Shown: positions 46,127 to 57,384 of the stretch, piece after piece
How positions within the stretch are numbered: the stretch's first letter is position 1
Layout: each line of letters opens with the position of its first letter
NCBI GenBank assembly: GCA_029582265.1
Contig: CM055821.1
Coordinates: forward strand, 43,591,694-43,655,693
DNA length: 64,000 bases
Source: Zoroaster sp. YZ-2022
Lineage: Eukaryota > Echinodermata > Asteroidea > Forcipulatida > Zoroasteridae
Direction of reading: 5' to 3'
Translations under genes and position numbers: made by a program
Notes under the pieces: model-generated
Told to the model about the DNA's origin: nothing
The model's database searches: none
What the model saw: the letters and a program-made list of their open reading frames with translations, nothing else

Positions 46127-46405
46127 TTTACTCCTGTAAACCTCCAAACACTCATCTGCGACCCTCCGAGCAAAATCCAGTGCGTCTGTAGGACCATCAT
46201 CATACCGTAACACCTCGCGTGGAGCACCGTAGTGAAACACCAGATATTCGTTGACGAGCTTTGCCGTCTCGTAGACGTTTTCCTTGGCTCGTCGGTCGCG
46301 GTCTATCGTCAGTAACTTGTACGTAGAGTAGACAGCAATTCCTGATGTTGCTAGAAGTGCTGCACCCACAATTGTTGGAATGTGTTCCGCTGCTTGGGAT
46401 AACAT
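46127..46405 (-). CDS. OvoA-type methyltransferase domain protein, exon 1 (start)
   Basis: The ATG at 46405 is preceded by AGCAAA (A at -3). The protein starts MLSQAAEHIPTIVGAALLAT and continues SGIAVYSTYKLL, a hydrophobic stretch at about residues 9-31 that looks like a signal anchor. Then comes ENVYETAKLVNEYLVFHYGA and DALDFARRVADECLEVY, the helical leader that precedes the methyltransferase fold in OvoA. So this gene encodes the methyltransferase part alone, tethered to a membrane, without the iron-binding sulfoxide-synthase part. Donor GTGAAT (after 46127) or GTGTCT (after 46118); both keep phase 0 and join exon 2 as TKVPSRALDIGC. Intron 1 is about 40.5 kb. Confidence 0.85.
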
Positions 46406-46527
46406 TTTGCTCAAGATTGTAGAATTTCTCTTTTCTCCAGAGAACCGTTTTGTTAATTGCACAACCACCCGAGCCGCGCCGGCAAACTAAAGCCACGTTG
46501 GTTGTTAGACAATGGAATAAACTCATT

Positions 46528-46537
46528 GCGCATGCGC
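46528..46537. promoter_or_regulatory. NRF1-type site GCGCATGCGC
   Basis: A perfect GCGCATGCGC palindrome stands about 123 bp upstream of the methyltransferase ATG, in a CpG-richer stretch. This is the consensus of NRF1, common in metazoan promoters; binding is inferred. Confidence 0.55.
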
Positions 46538-46855
46538 CGACTTTTTTTGTATGACGCGCTAATTAACGCCTCATGAATATTAATTTTATGACAAAACAAT
46601 CCCAGGGGCGATGACTCATCGCTAATAAGATCATATAGCCTTTTGCGTGTTGATTAACATATCGGCTCGGAACCCTGTAACACTGATACCGCAGATCAGT
46701 TTATAGTGCGCCCGCACCAGACTATTCGTGACCGGATGTCAGCCGAGTCTCTGTTGCCAGTCACGTGATTCGGGGCAAGCTTTTTCCGCTTTTTCTTAGA
46801 AACCAACAATACTGCAGCGGGTGCGTGGTCTGGTACCTGCAACATATAACTCACG

Positions 46856-47769
46856 CAGTGGCGCACCCAAGGGGCTTGGGGCTCTGAGCCCCCCAAGGGC
46901 CCGCTGATGTTTTATTATTTTTAAAGAAGGAGCCAGGAAAGAGAGCAAATCTGAGCCCAAGTCTTGTCTACAGAGGAGTTCGGCAAGGAGTATAGGGCAG
47001 TGGTACAAGGATGGGGACTCAGGAGACTCAAGCTCCCTCCAAAAGTTTTCCATTTATTCCACTCACTATTATATTTTACGGCGTTGCATATGCATATGCA
47101 TGTAAGCTGAAGGCCACCAGTATATATAACAAGCATTTTACACATTCTCCCCTGCCATGGTGCACCCTGATCAGGGAGCAGCTTTATAATTTTATTTTCA
47201 TTTTCTGTTGTCCGTTTCTCTTGTTGAGGTCGTTGACTGTCGTTGAGGTTACTCGTAAAATTTAAACACGCCCGCATTATAATCAACTCCTTTCCAGTTT
47301 GTACACAATGGCCCAGGATTGGGTTTAATTTACAAAAGATTATGTGACACTCTTTTAGCAAACACCGATTGGATAATATTGGGATTTGGTTTTGCCGCCA
47401 AAGTCGTGTTTGAAAAATTTAGCTCCGCCGGAATGATCACAAACTTTACGTCCACGCAATGAAAGTATTTAACTATAGAAATCTTGCAGACGAAACAAGC
47501 TCAAGTTCTTTACATCAAGAGGAGGAAATTATATGGAAGGTAAAACCCTACGAGTCCGAATCATGCCATAATGTCTTCTTTTTATGACTAGAAACCACCA
47601 GGAAACATTTAACATGTGCCGTAGGTTCACTGACGAGCACGACTACGGACATGGCTGCAGCCGCGCCAGCGGTTATGGTTTGGGTCAGCCATGTCTCTCC
47701 CCCATATTGGATTTCAAATAAAAATATTTTGAGCCCCCCCCCCCCAATCAAATCCTGGGTGCGCCACTG
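46856..47769. mobile_element. hAT-like element, CAGTGGCGCACCCA ends
   Basis: CAGTGGCGCACCCAAGG at 46856 mirrors TGGGTGCGCCACTG ending at 47769, with G-rich and C-rich runs just inside. Flanks AACTCACG / ACTCAATG share ACTCA. No transposase is recognised in the 0.9 kb. Confidence 0.65.
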
Positions 47770-47872
47770 ACTCAATGATCAACGCATTAATAACGATTGG
47801 AACCTATCTACACAACTCGTGTTGTTAGTTGCCTATGGTGTTCTAAAAAGGACACATGCACATTGCAAGAAG

Positions 47873-48105
47873 AGTGTTGTCGCGTCGCACTAGAAGTGTG
47901 TCGCGTCGCATTAGAAGTGTTGTCGCGTCGCACTAGAAGTGTGTCGCGTCGCACCAGAAGGTGTCGCGTCGCATTAGAAGTGTCGCGTCGCGTCGCACGA
48001 GAAGTGTAGTCGCGTCGCACTAGAGTAGAAGTGTAGTCGCGTCGCATTAGAAGTGTGTCGCGTCGCACTAGAAGTGTTGTCGCGTCGCACTAGAAGTGTT
48101 CACCA
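47873..48105 (+). repeat. Tandem array, left arm of foldback
   Basis: About 11 units of GTCGCGTCGCACTAGAAGT, 19-22 bp, alternating CACTAG and CATTAG. Confidence 0.9.
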
Positions 48106-49159
48106 TTGCAGTTTATTTCTCGTATGAAGAGCCGTATGTGACTAAATTCGACTAATTAAATATATACGACTAAAATAAATTTTAAATCCATATATTTACT
48201 AGAAAAACCAATTATACAAAAGCGGCAACCAGACTGGTTGGCAGCTAGCATGCATACGGTATTAAACATGAATTTTGGGATTTATATTCCTTTAAAAAAG
48301 TCCTCCACAGCCCATACATTATTGTTTTAAAGAAAGGTTTTGTTTCTGAATTAGTGTTGTAGTTAACAAAAATGTTGCTAAATCCTGTTACAAATATTTA
48401 CAACCCTAAACCTATAGTCTCGATCCCAACTCCCTACATGGAAGGTGAACATTCTAAACCACAAGACTACCATGCCACTCGAATTTGGCGGTGAATTAAG
48501 TACAGAAGAACCTTTGTAAAATTGTTTTTATAAAATAATATACATTGTTCGGAAAAATATTGTGCAGGCTCACAGGGTTCACTCGTCCCCACCGCCCAGG
48601 GCCGTAGCGAGCGGGTCAGGGGGTATGGGGTGTGACACCCCAATAATTGTTCTCAGTCCGCAAATCAAAGGTACAAGAGCAAAAGTTTGTCCAAAATTTT
48701 GTCAGCAACATTTGTATGTTTTATATACTGTACTGATGCCTCTTTTCACAACAAACTATTTTAAAGCAGAACCATACCCTAAATTCATGGTCACACAATA
48801 ATGTAATTATGGGGGGGGGGGGGCTAGATGACAGATAATTAAAAGCAAAAAGGACACAAACAGATGATTTTATTTTTTATAAAAACTTGTTTTCAATCAT
48901 CAACCATTATATAGGCCTACTGTTAATTTAAAGGAATATTGTGTACATGTACAACACTGTCCCAAATAATATGTCCCACAAGTTGCATTTTGAGATAATC
49001 AAATTACACAACTAACTGTATTAACTATAGGCAGGAACACATTTATATATGTTATGGAATACATCATTCATCAAATGTTTCTTTTGAAGTTTTTTTTGTC
49101 TATAATTTCAGTATAACTATTTTTTCAGTTCATGAGACCAACATTTCACATAATAAACA

Positions 49160-50596
49160 GACTGGTCGGCAGCTAGCATGCATACGGTACTAAAAATGAA
49201 TTTGGGGATTTATATTCCTTTAAAAAAGTCCTCCACAGCCCATACATTACTATTATATAGAAAGGTTTTGTTTTTGAATTAGTGTTGTAGTTAACAAAAA
49301 ATGTTTACAACCTAAACCTAGTCTCGATCCCGATACTCCCTACATGGAAGGTGAGCCTTCTAACAAGTACACCACCATGCCACCTCGAATTTCTTGGTGA
49401 ATTAATTACAAAGGACCTTAATAACATTTTATTTAAAAAATAATATAAATTCTTTAATGCAGACAAATATTGCACAGTCCTGTTGGGTTCACTCGTCCCC
49501 ACCAACCAGGGTCCCAGCAAGCGGGTGGGCGATTTTTTCTGCCAACTAAAATTACCATCCCGCGATATAAATATATATATTCGTGGCTTATTCTATCTGT
49601 CCCAAAACACTTAAAATATCTGGATAGCCCTAACATATTAATGAGCTACCATACCAAACCAAAGTCCCTAGGCAGACCAAAGGTCTCTGCCAGAATGTAA
49701 ACAAACCCACCCAAGGCCATACTTTGGCTGATGATAAGAAGTGACACTGTACTATGGCATGCATAGACAATACACAATGTTCGTTTGTATCAAAAAATCT
49801 GATAGTGAATTTAATAATATAACGACCAGAACTAACACAATTAGTATGGAAACTAAGAAAATTGCAAAACTGGAGGCATAAGTCTAGATGGTCTTCATCT
49901 GGAATACCTGCAACCAGTAATACAGTGAATTTAGGCTTTCTAATTCTCACAGTGACTGAACAATGGTGGGCTATAAATTTACAAATAACTCGGAAACATT
50001 AATTTTTTACAAGGTTTACAACAAAATGATAAGTGGAAATGAGATGAATTATAAAACCTGTCATTCAGTAGATTACAATAAAAGTGTAAGCAATTTGATT
50101 TAACTGAGGAATCAGCAACAATAAAAAAGTGGAAAATGCAATAAAGTAAAATAATAGGAATTAAAAGTAATAATCAGAAATTAAAATAATCCAGTCACTA
50201 TTCTAGGTTCGTAACATCAAAAAATCAGACAAACAGAAGGAAAGTAACACTACTGATGAAATATTAATAAATGTCAAAACAATTTTCCATGATTCAGATT
50301 GGCAATTCTACAACTGTTACAACTGGTCATCAACTTTGTATTAAGTATGTATTAAACTGTCATAGCAGACACGTATTCCTCAAACCTTGAGTCTGTGTCA
50401 TTTTATGGTGACACAAGTCAAAGTTACACTGAAAATTGGAACTTGGTCAGACTTACTGACCTGTGTGAATGTCTACCCAACTAAGAAAGTTTTTTGTAGT
50501 AAAATATTTTCTTTCTGTAAGGATAATGTATTATTTTGTTGATGCATAACTCCAGCCTATATGAAAGCTTCAGCAATAGTGAAAATACATTCAATT
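49160..50596. other. Spacer of the foldback element
   Basis: The first 370 bp repeat part of the left arm directly (48228-48610). The rest is unique. A minus-strand open frame (49630-49950) starts MRIRKPKFTVLLVAGIPDED but is not recognised and holds no transposase motif. Confidence 0.5.
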
Positions 50597-51609
50597 GTTT
50601 ATTATGAAATGTTGGTCTCATGAACTTTAAAAAATCATTTTGAAAAAATAGTTATACTGAAATTATAGACCAAAAAACTTAAAAGAAACATTTGATGAAT
50701 GATGTATATTCCATAACATATATAAATGTGTTCCTGCCTATAGTTAATACAGTTAGTTGTGTAATTTGATTATCTCAAATGCAACTTGTGGGACATAATT
50801 ATTTGGGACAGTATTCCTTTAAATTAGCAGTGAGCCTATTGTTGATGATTGAAAACAAATTTTTATAAAAAATAAAATCATCTGTTTGTGTCCTTTTGCT
50901 TTTAATTATCTGTCATCTAGCCCCCCTATAATTACATTATTGTGTGACCATGAATTTAGGTATGATTCTGCTTTAAAATAGTTTGTTGTGAAAAGAGGCA
51001 TCAGTATATAAAACATAAATGTTGCTGACAAAATTTTGGACAAACTTTGCTTGTACCTTGATTTGCGGACTGACAACAATTATTGGGGTGTCACACCCCA
51101 TACACCCCTGACCCCTGCTCGCTACGGCCCTGGGCGGGGGACGAGGAATCCTGTAGGCCTGCACAATATTTTTCTGAACAATTTATATTATTTTATAAAA
51201 ACAATTTTACAAAGGTTCTTCTGTACTTAATTCACCGCCAAATTCGAGTGGCATGGTAGTCTTGTGGTTTAGAATGCTCACCTTCCATGTAGGTAGTTGG
51301 GATCGAGACTATAGGTTTAGGTTGTAAATATTTGTAACAGGATTAGCAACATTTTGTTAACTACAACACTAATTCAGAAACAAAACCTTTCTTTAAAACA
51401 ATAATGTATGGGCTGTGGAGGACTTTTTAAAGGAATATAAATCCCAAAATTCATGTTTAATACCGTATGTATGCTGCCAACCAGTCTGGTTGCCTCTTTT
51501 GTATAATTGGTTTTTCTTGTAAATATATGGATTTACATTTATTTTAGTCGTATATTTTAAATTAGTCGAAATTTAGTCACATACGGCTCTTCATACGAGA
51601 AATAAACTG

Positions 51610-52090
51610 CAATGGTGAACACTTCTAGTGCGACGCGACAACACTTCTAATGCGACGCGACTACACTTCTAGTCCGACGCGACTACACTTCTAGTGCGAC
51701 GCGACACACTTCTAGTACGACGCGACACACTTCTAGTGCGACGCGACTACACTTCTACTCTAGTGCGACGCGACAACACTTCTAATGCGACGCGACACAC
51801 TTAGTGCGATCGCGACACACTTGGTGCGACGCGACACAATTCTAGTGCGACGCGACAACACTTCTAATGCGACGCGACACACTTCTAGTGCGACGCGACA
51901 GCACTTCTAATTGGTGCGACGCGACACACTTCTAGTGCGACGCGACAACACTTAGTGCGACGCGACGACACCTTCCTAGTGCGACGACGACAACATCTCT
52001 AATGCTGACGCGACCACACTTCTAGTGCGACGCGACAAGCACTCTCTAATGCGACGCGACACACTTCTCAGTGCGACGCGACAACACTCT
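51610..52090 (-). repeat. Tandem array, right arm of foldback
   Basis: About 22 units of ACTTCTAGTGCGACGCGAC. Units near 51800-52080 have more indels than those near 51610. Confidence 0.9.
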
Positions 52091-52129
52091 TCTTGGGTCA
52101 ATGTGCATGTGTCCTTTTTAGAACACCAT

Positions 52130-53277
52130 TACAGTTGCCAACGTTACCTATTTTGCTTTGAAGGCATTTTAACTTCCTTAGAACTAAAGTTAATGCAGCT
52201 GTTTTGACGTATTTGAAGTTGTCCACTATACGTTAGAAAAACACGGAAATACATGTACTTCGATCTTTTGTTTGCAAAGAAAACTCCTGCAAAATCATGT
52301 CTGACCGAAACTCTTTAGAAACTACATGTACATAAAGCGCCTATTCAAACACGTACATGCATGGTTATCATGTTTATGTCCGGCACGGCCGTCCGTAAGC
52401 TTGCCCGAATCACGTGGCATAGTAACAGTCGCTACGCACGGGGTCTGGATTAAGTCTGGGGTCACTTGCACGAAGGATTCAGAGTGCTTATGAATATGTA
52501 TAAGGATGAAGAAACGTTCAATATTTATTTATGTCTTTTAAACGTTAAATTATATTATTGTTACATAGATTTTACCAAACGTTTACAATATAGTCACATT
52601 TTGAGTGTGTAAAAGGCCTACTACTTTTTTGTATTGTTTCCGAATTTGAACTGTTCTTTAAAAATCGCGGATTTTTTCAATGGGTTTGAAACTTAAAAAC
52701 GGTGGATAGTAGAGGATGTAGTACGCATTCTTTTTTAGACATGAGAGGTGAGCTAACAATTTTTTTACCGAGATAATTTGTTCGTGAATATGCACGAATT
52801 TTCGGCGTTTTCGTGCTCAAAAATCGTAATATATGTGGCTAGATACTAGCATACTTCATAATTTGGCACAATTGTCCTATGCCGCAACTCCACAGTCCTT
52901 TTGTAGCCGCGTACTGCTGCAAATACTACGTCGCTACATGATCGGCTTTGTGTACTGTACTGCTGTGTGCTATACTTGTTGTTCTAGCCAGCCTCTCAGA
53001 CACGATGAACGACCCATAGGCGTTGTGTGTTCAACCACGTCACGCTTCGAGGTCGTGTAAAGAACGTTTGGGGTCCCGTTCAGTTGCGTTGATTTTTTCA
53101 CTGCTAAACCATTGAAAACGTGTTCACATACATGTACATAGCCTGCGGAAAAAATGGTGAATCATTATAGATCTATAGCGTCAATCAAAGATATTTCGGT
53201 AGTAATGAGTACTTGCATAGTGTCAATTTAACACATAAGATGGTTTCAGATGCTGATAAGAATTAAAATAATAAAGT
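52130..53277. other. No gene seen
   Basis: A segment at 52396-52420 (AAGCTTGCCCGAATCACGTG) is the mirror of 46755-46785; nothing else recognised. Confidence 0.4.
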
Positions 53278-53390
53278 GCACCGGGTGTTGATGGCATCCT
53301 GAACGAATTGTTGAAAAATGGCGGCGTTGTCTAACGAACTCATGTTTATTATCCTTTTAGTAAAAATATTAGATGATAATTACCAAGGGG
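53278..53390 (+). pseudogene. LINE reverse-transcriptase fragment
   Basis: APGVDGILNELLKNGGVV, the conserved stretch before palm motif A in many non-LTR retrotransposons, is followed after a one-base shift by LSNELMFIILLVKIL. It then runs into the assembly gap. Only about 35 residues are visible, so the clade cannot be given. Confidence 0.55.
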
Positions 53391-53400
53391 AAAAATTTGG

Positions 53401-53900
53401 NNNNNNNNNNNNNNNNNNNNNNNNNNNNNNNNNNNNNNNNNNNNNNNNNNNNNNNNNNNNNNNNNNNNNNNNNNNNNNNNNNNNNNNNNNNNNNNNNNNN
53501 NNNNNNNNNNNNNNNNNNNNNNNNNNNNNNNNNNNNNNNNNNNNNNNNNNNNNNNNNNNNNNNNNNNNNNNNNNNNNNNNNNNNNNNNNNNNNNNNNNNN
53601 NNNNNNNNNNNNNNNNNNNNNNNNNNNNNNNNNNNNNNNNNNNNNNNNNNNNNNNNNNNNNNNNNNNNNNNNNNNNNNNNNNNNNNNNNNNNNNNNNNNN
53701 NNNNNNNNNNNNNNNNNNNNNNNNNNNNNNNNNNNNNNNNNNNNNNNNNNNNNNNNNNNNNNNNNNNNNNNNNNNNNNNNNNNNNNNNNNNNNNNNNNNN
53801 NNNNNNNNNNNNNNNNNNNNNNNNNNNNNNNNNNNNNNNNNNNNNNNNNNNNNNNNNNNNNNNNNNNNNNNNNNNNNNNNNNNNNNNNNNNNNNNNNNNN
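53401..53900. other. Assembly gap (500 N)
   Basis: Exactly 500 undetermined bases, a conventional gap size, so the true length is unknown. It borders the 1.15-kb tandem repeat, which probably caused it. Confidence 0.98.
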
Positions 53901-53913
53901 GAAGGTTTTAAGG

Positions 53914-56345
53914 ACATCAATTCAGCAGGGTGCGGGCGCCAGTTGACGCGAAACATGGCGGCGCCCTGGAAAGAAACATGGCGGCGCCCTTTCACAAATC
54001 AGCAAGCTGAGGAATACAGAACTGCTATAAAAATATATATTATAACATAGGGCCTATATTATAATATATCTTATAATATATTTATATGAATCTGGGACTG
54101 AGAAATAATTTAAATTGTGTTAAACTTTACTTTGAAAATGCAGTGAACTCTCCAAAAGACATGAATCTGGGACTGAGAAATAATTCACATTGTGTTAAGA
54201 AATTATTTGAAAGTGCACTGAACTCTCCATAGACTTTGTACACAATCGAGGACATGGCGTCTGGATACTACAGGCTTTCAAAAGTATTACATGGGTACTG
54301 AGGTTAATTGATGTTTGGTATTTATTATCAAATATCAAACAACAAAAATGGTATTGTAAATGTTGATCATGTTGATTAAAATTGTTTAGTGATGTTTGGA
54401 GATAGCTGTGATAATCGCTCTTGGTCACGTCCCTAAGACCTAGGACTAAAAGAGCTACGCGAAATAAATGCATCAACAAAGAGTCGAGTCGACACACCGA
54501 CGTCATTACCGACCAATCAGGAGGTCCGTCTGAAACAGAGAATCAGACATTTCAAACGCAACAGTTCGGTACTGTTCGTGGTATGTGGCACCCGGCCTCC
54601 TCGACCAACGCTCACCGAAAGCCGCGGAGTAACCCAACCAATGTTGCTCATGTTGATTAAAAATGTTTACGGATGTTTGGTATTTTATTGTTTTATTATC
54701 AAACAACAAAAACAACAAACATTCCAAACGTGTGTTGTAAATGTTGATGAAAATTGTCTTTTGAGCACAAAGGTCACGTGTAGGTACGGAGTTCATTGAT
54801 GAAAAATAAGATTTATCAGGGGGTCCGTCTGAAACAGCCAACCAGACATCTCGAACCACAGCAGTCAGGGAGTGTTCGCCTCATCTGGCACCCCGCCCGA
54901 CCCCTCGATCACCGAGGATAGCCGCGAAGTCACCCGACCAAGCTTAACGATCATTGCGGGTGTCCGGCTGCCGTTGCACGCAATCCACGCAATCGCGGGT
55001 AGACGTCGGAACACCAACAACGCAGACCCCAACCCACGGGTACCCCGAAATTGACCCCAGGACGCATCAATTCAGCAGGGTGCGGGCGCCAGTTGACGCG
55101 AAACATGGCGGCGCCCTGAAAGAAACATGGCGGCGCCCTTTCACAAATCAGCAAGCTGAGGAATACAGAACTGCTATAAAAATATATATTATAACATAGG
55201 GCCTATATTATAATATATCTTATAATATATATTATATGAATCTGGGACTGAGAAATAATTTAAATTGTGTTAAACTTTACTTTGAAAATGCAGTGAACTC
55301 TCCAAAAAGACATGAATCTGGGACTGAGAAATAATTCACATTGTGTTAAGAAATTATTTGAAAGTGCACTGAACTCTCCATAGACTTTGTACACAATCGA
55401 GGACATGGCGTCTGGATACTACAGGCTTTCAAAAGTATTACATGGGTACTGAGGTTAATTGATGTTTGGTATTTATTATCAAATATCAAACAAAAATGGT
55501 TTTGTAAATGTTGATCATGTTGATTAAAATTGTTTAGTGATGTTTGGAGATAGCTGTGATAATCGTAGCTCTTGGTCACGTCCCTAAGACCTAGGACTAA
55601 AAGAGCTACGCGAAATAAATGCATCAACAAAGTCGAGTCGACACACCGACGTCATTACCGACCAATCAGGAGGTCCGTCTGAAACAGAGAATCAGACATT
55701 TCGCAACGCGGCAGTTCGGTACTGTTCGTGGTATGTGGCACCCGGCCTCCTCGACCAACGCTCACCGAAAGCCGCGGAGTAACCCAACCAATGTTGCTCA
55801 TGTTGATTAAAAATGTTTACGGATGTTTGGTATTTTATTGTTTTATTATCAAACAACAAAAACAACAAACATTCCAAATGTGTGTTGTAAATGTTGATGA
55901 AAATTGTCTTTTGAGCACAAAGGTCACGTGTAGGTACGGAGTTCATTGATGAAAAATAAGACCAATCAGGGGGTCCGTCTGAAACAGCCAACCAGACATC
56001 TCGAACCACAGCAGTCAGGGAGTGTTCGCCTCATCTGGCACCCCGCCCGACCCCTCGATCACCGAGGATAGCCGCGAAGTCACCCGACCAAGCTTAACGA
56101 TCATTGCGGGTGTCCGGCTGCCGTTGCACGCAATCCACGCAATCGCGGGTAGACGTCGGAACACCAACAACGCAGACACCCAACCCACGGGTACCCCGAA
56201 ATTGACCCCAGGACGCATCAATTCAGCAGGGTGCGGGCGCCAGTTGACGCGAAACATGGCGGCGCCCTGAAAGAAACATGGCGGCGCCCTGAAAAAAACA
56301 TGGCGGCGCCCTGAAAGAAACATGGCGGCGCCCTGAAAAAAACAT
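53914..56345 (+). repeat. 1.15-kb tandem repeat, two full units and a partial
   Basis: ATCAATTCAGCAGGGTGCGG starts units at about 53914, 55064 and 56216 (spacing 1150-1151). Each unit holds two diverged sub-blocks with GACCAATCAGG and GGTCCGTCTGAAACAG, a GTCACGTG E-box and ACATGGCGGCGCCC. Units differ by a few indels. No coding frame is shared. Confidence 0.92.
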
Positions 56346-56405
56346 GGCGGCGCCCCGAAACAAAGATGGCGGCGCCCCGTGTTTGCACTAACAAAGATGG
56401 CGACT
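56240..56405 (+). repeat. Cluster of AAACATGGCGGCGCCC units
   Basis: Five to six short units (about 27 bp) of GAAAGAAACATGGCGGCGCC, then CAAAGATGGCGGCGCCCC and AAAGATGGCGACTTAA. The complement GCCGCCATGTTT contains GCCATNTT, the core of YY1/Pho sites. Confidence 0.75.
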
Positions 56406-56419
56406 TAACGATCATTATA

Positions 56420-57380
56420 GTATGGATAGATAGATAGAAGATACAATGACGAAAACAGAAAGCGTTTTACTGCATGTGAAGTATTTTGAAAGTATGAGGG
56501 CGCACTACACGGTTGAACTTTTCATCGATCGGTAAAGGGTGGGGTACCTTGGATGGGGTGGGGGGAGGGCGGGGTATAGGGAAGATCCAAATTTCAGAGA
56601 GGGGACCCAACCTCCAAAATTGTTTTCCTTTTTTCACAATACTTGGTAGTAGAATATCTAAAAGGAGAGTATCAGTATGAAAAGGAAATTGCGAAAAATA
56701 ATTAACGGGTGATATCAGATCAGAGAAGACAGAGATCAGGCCATGCAGTTAGGTGTCAAATTATATTTAATAATTGGCGAATTCAATTAAATGACAGCCT
56801 TTTAAAACAAATATTAAGCAGAGAATATTTTAAAATAAGACTCGGATATTTGCTTTAAATTAAGGAAAATGTATTGTACATGAGCAGCTAGGAAACAAAT
56901 TGTTTTAAAAATTACTTAATTAATTAAAGGTTACATATTTTTCTAAAAACACATGATTTTTCTAAAACCTTGAGTTTTAAATTCCAGAAACCCAGCACTC
57001 CGATTCCATGGCCCGTCGATCGTGACGATACTGTCCCTTTAACCGTCAATTAAGTTGCACAAATTTCACAAATGCCTGCCCAATAATGAATTTGAATGAC
57101 CAAAATAATACGCGCCGCGAAAAGCTCCTGCGAATTTGAATACTGTTCAAGTGGATTGTTAAATTGGATGGTTATTTTGTTTAAATCGCATGATGCAAGA
57201 GTACTGTTGCCTACTCATACTGAAACGAAACTGAATGATGATTTTGAGCAGCATTCAATTTCGCGCGAAACAGAATGACGCGGTGTTTTAATTGGCTGCT
57301 TATTTGCCGATTCTCCCTCGTGATCACCATATGTCATCACACTGATGGTAGTACGTCACCAACCTACTTGTGGGTCATTT
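56420..57380. other. No gene; MITE end fragment
   Basis: A G-rich stretch (56540-56580) and the right end of family E (CGTGACGATACTGTCCCTTTAA region, about 57018-57043). Nothing else is recognised. Confidence 0.45.
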
Positions 57381-57384
57381 GGGT

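Larger units (their letters stand above)
47835..52129. mobile_element. Foldback (TU-like) element, 4.3 kb
   Basis: Two arms face each other: 47835-49159 and 50597-52129, nearly identical as reverse complements. The outermost 35 bp are ATGGTGTTCTAAAAAGGACA and CATGCACATTG. Next comes a short tandem array of CGCGTCGCACTAGAAGTGT (left 47873-48105, right 51610-52090), then about 1 kb of unique arm. Long arms with an outer tandem-repeat domain are the plan of foldback/TU elements. The arms contain an inner GGGCCGTAGCGAGCGGG block resembling 58653. Confidence 0.85.

Noticed and set aside
53318..54050. Open frames of about 200 residues across the gap
   Set aside because: They run through 500 undetermined bases and have no evidence as proteins.
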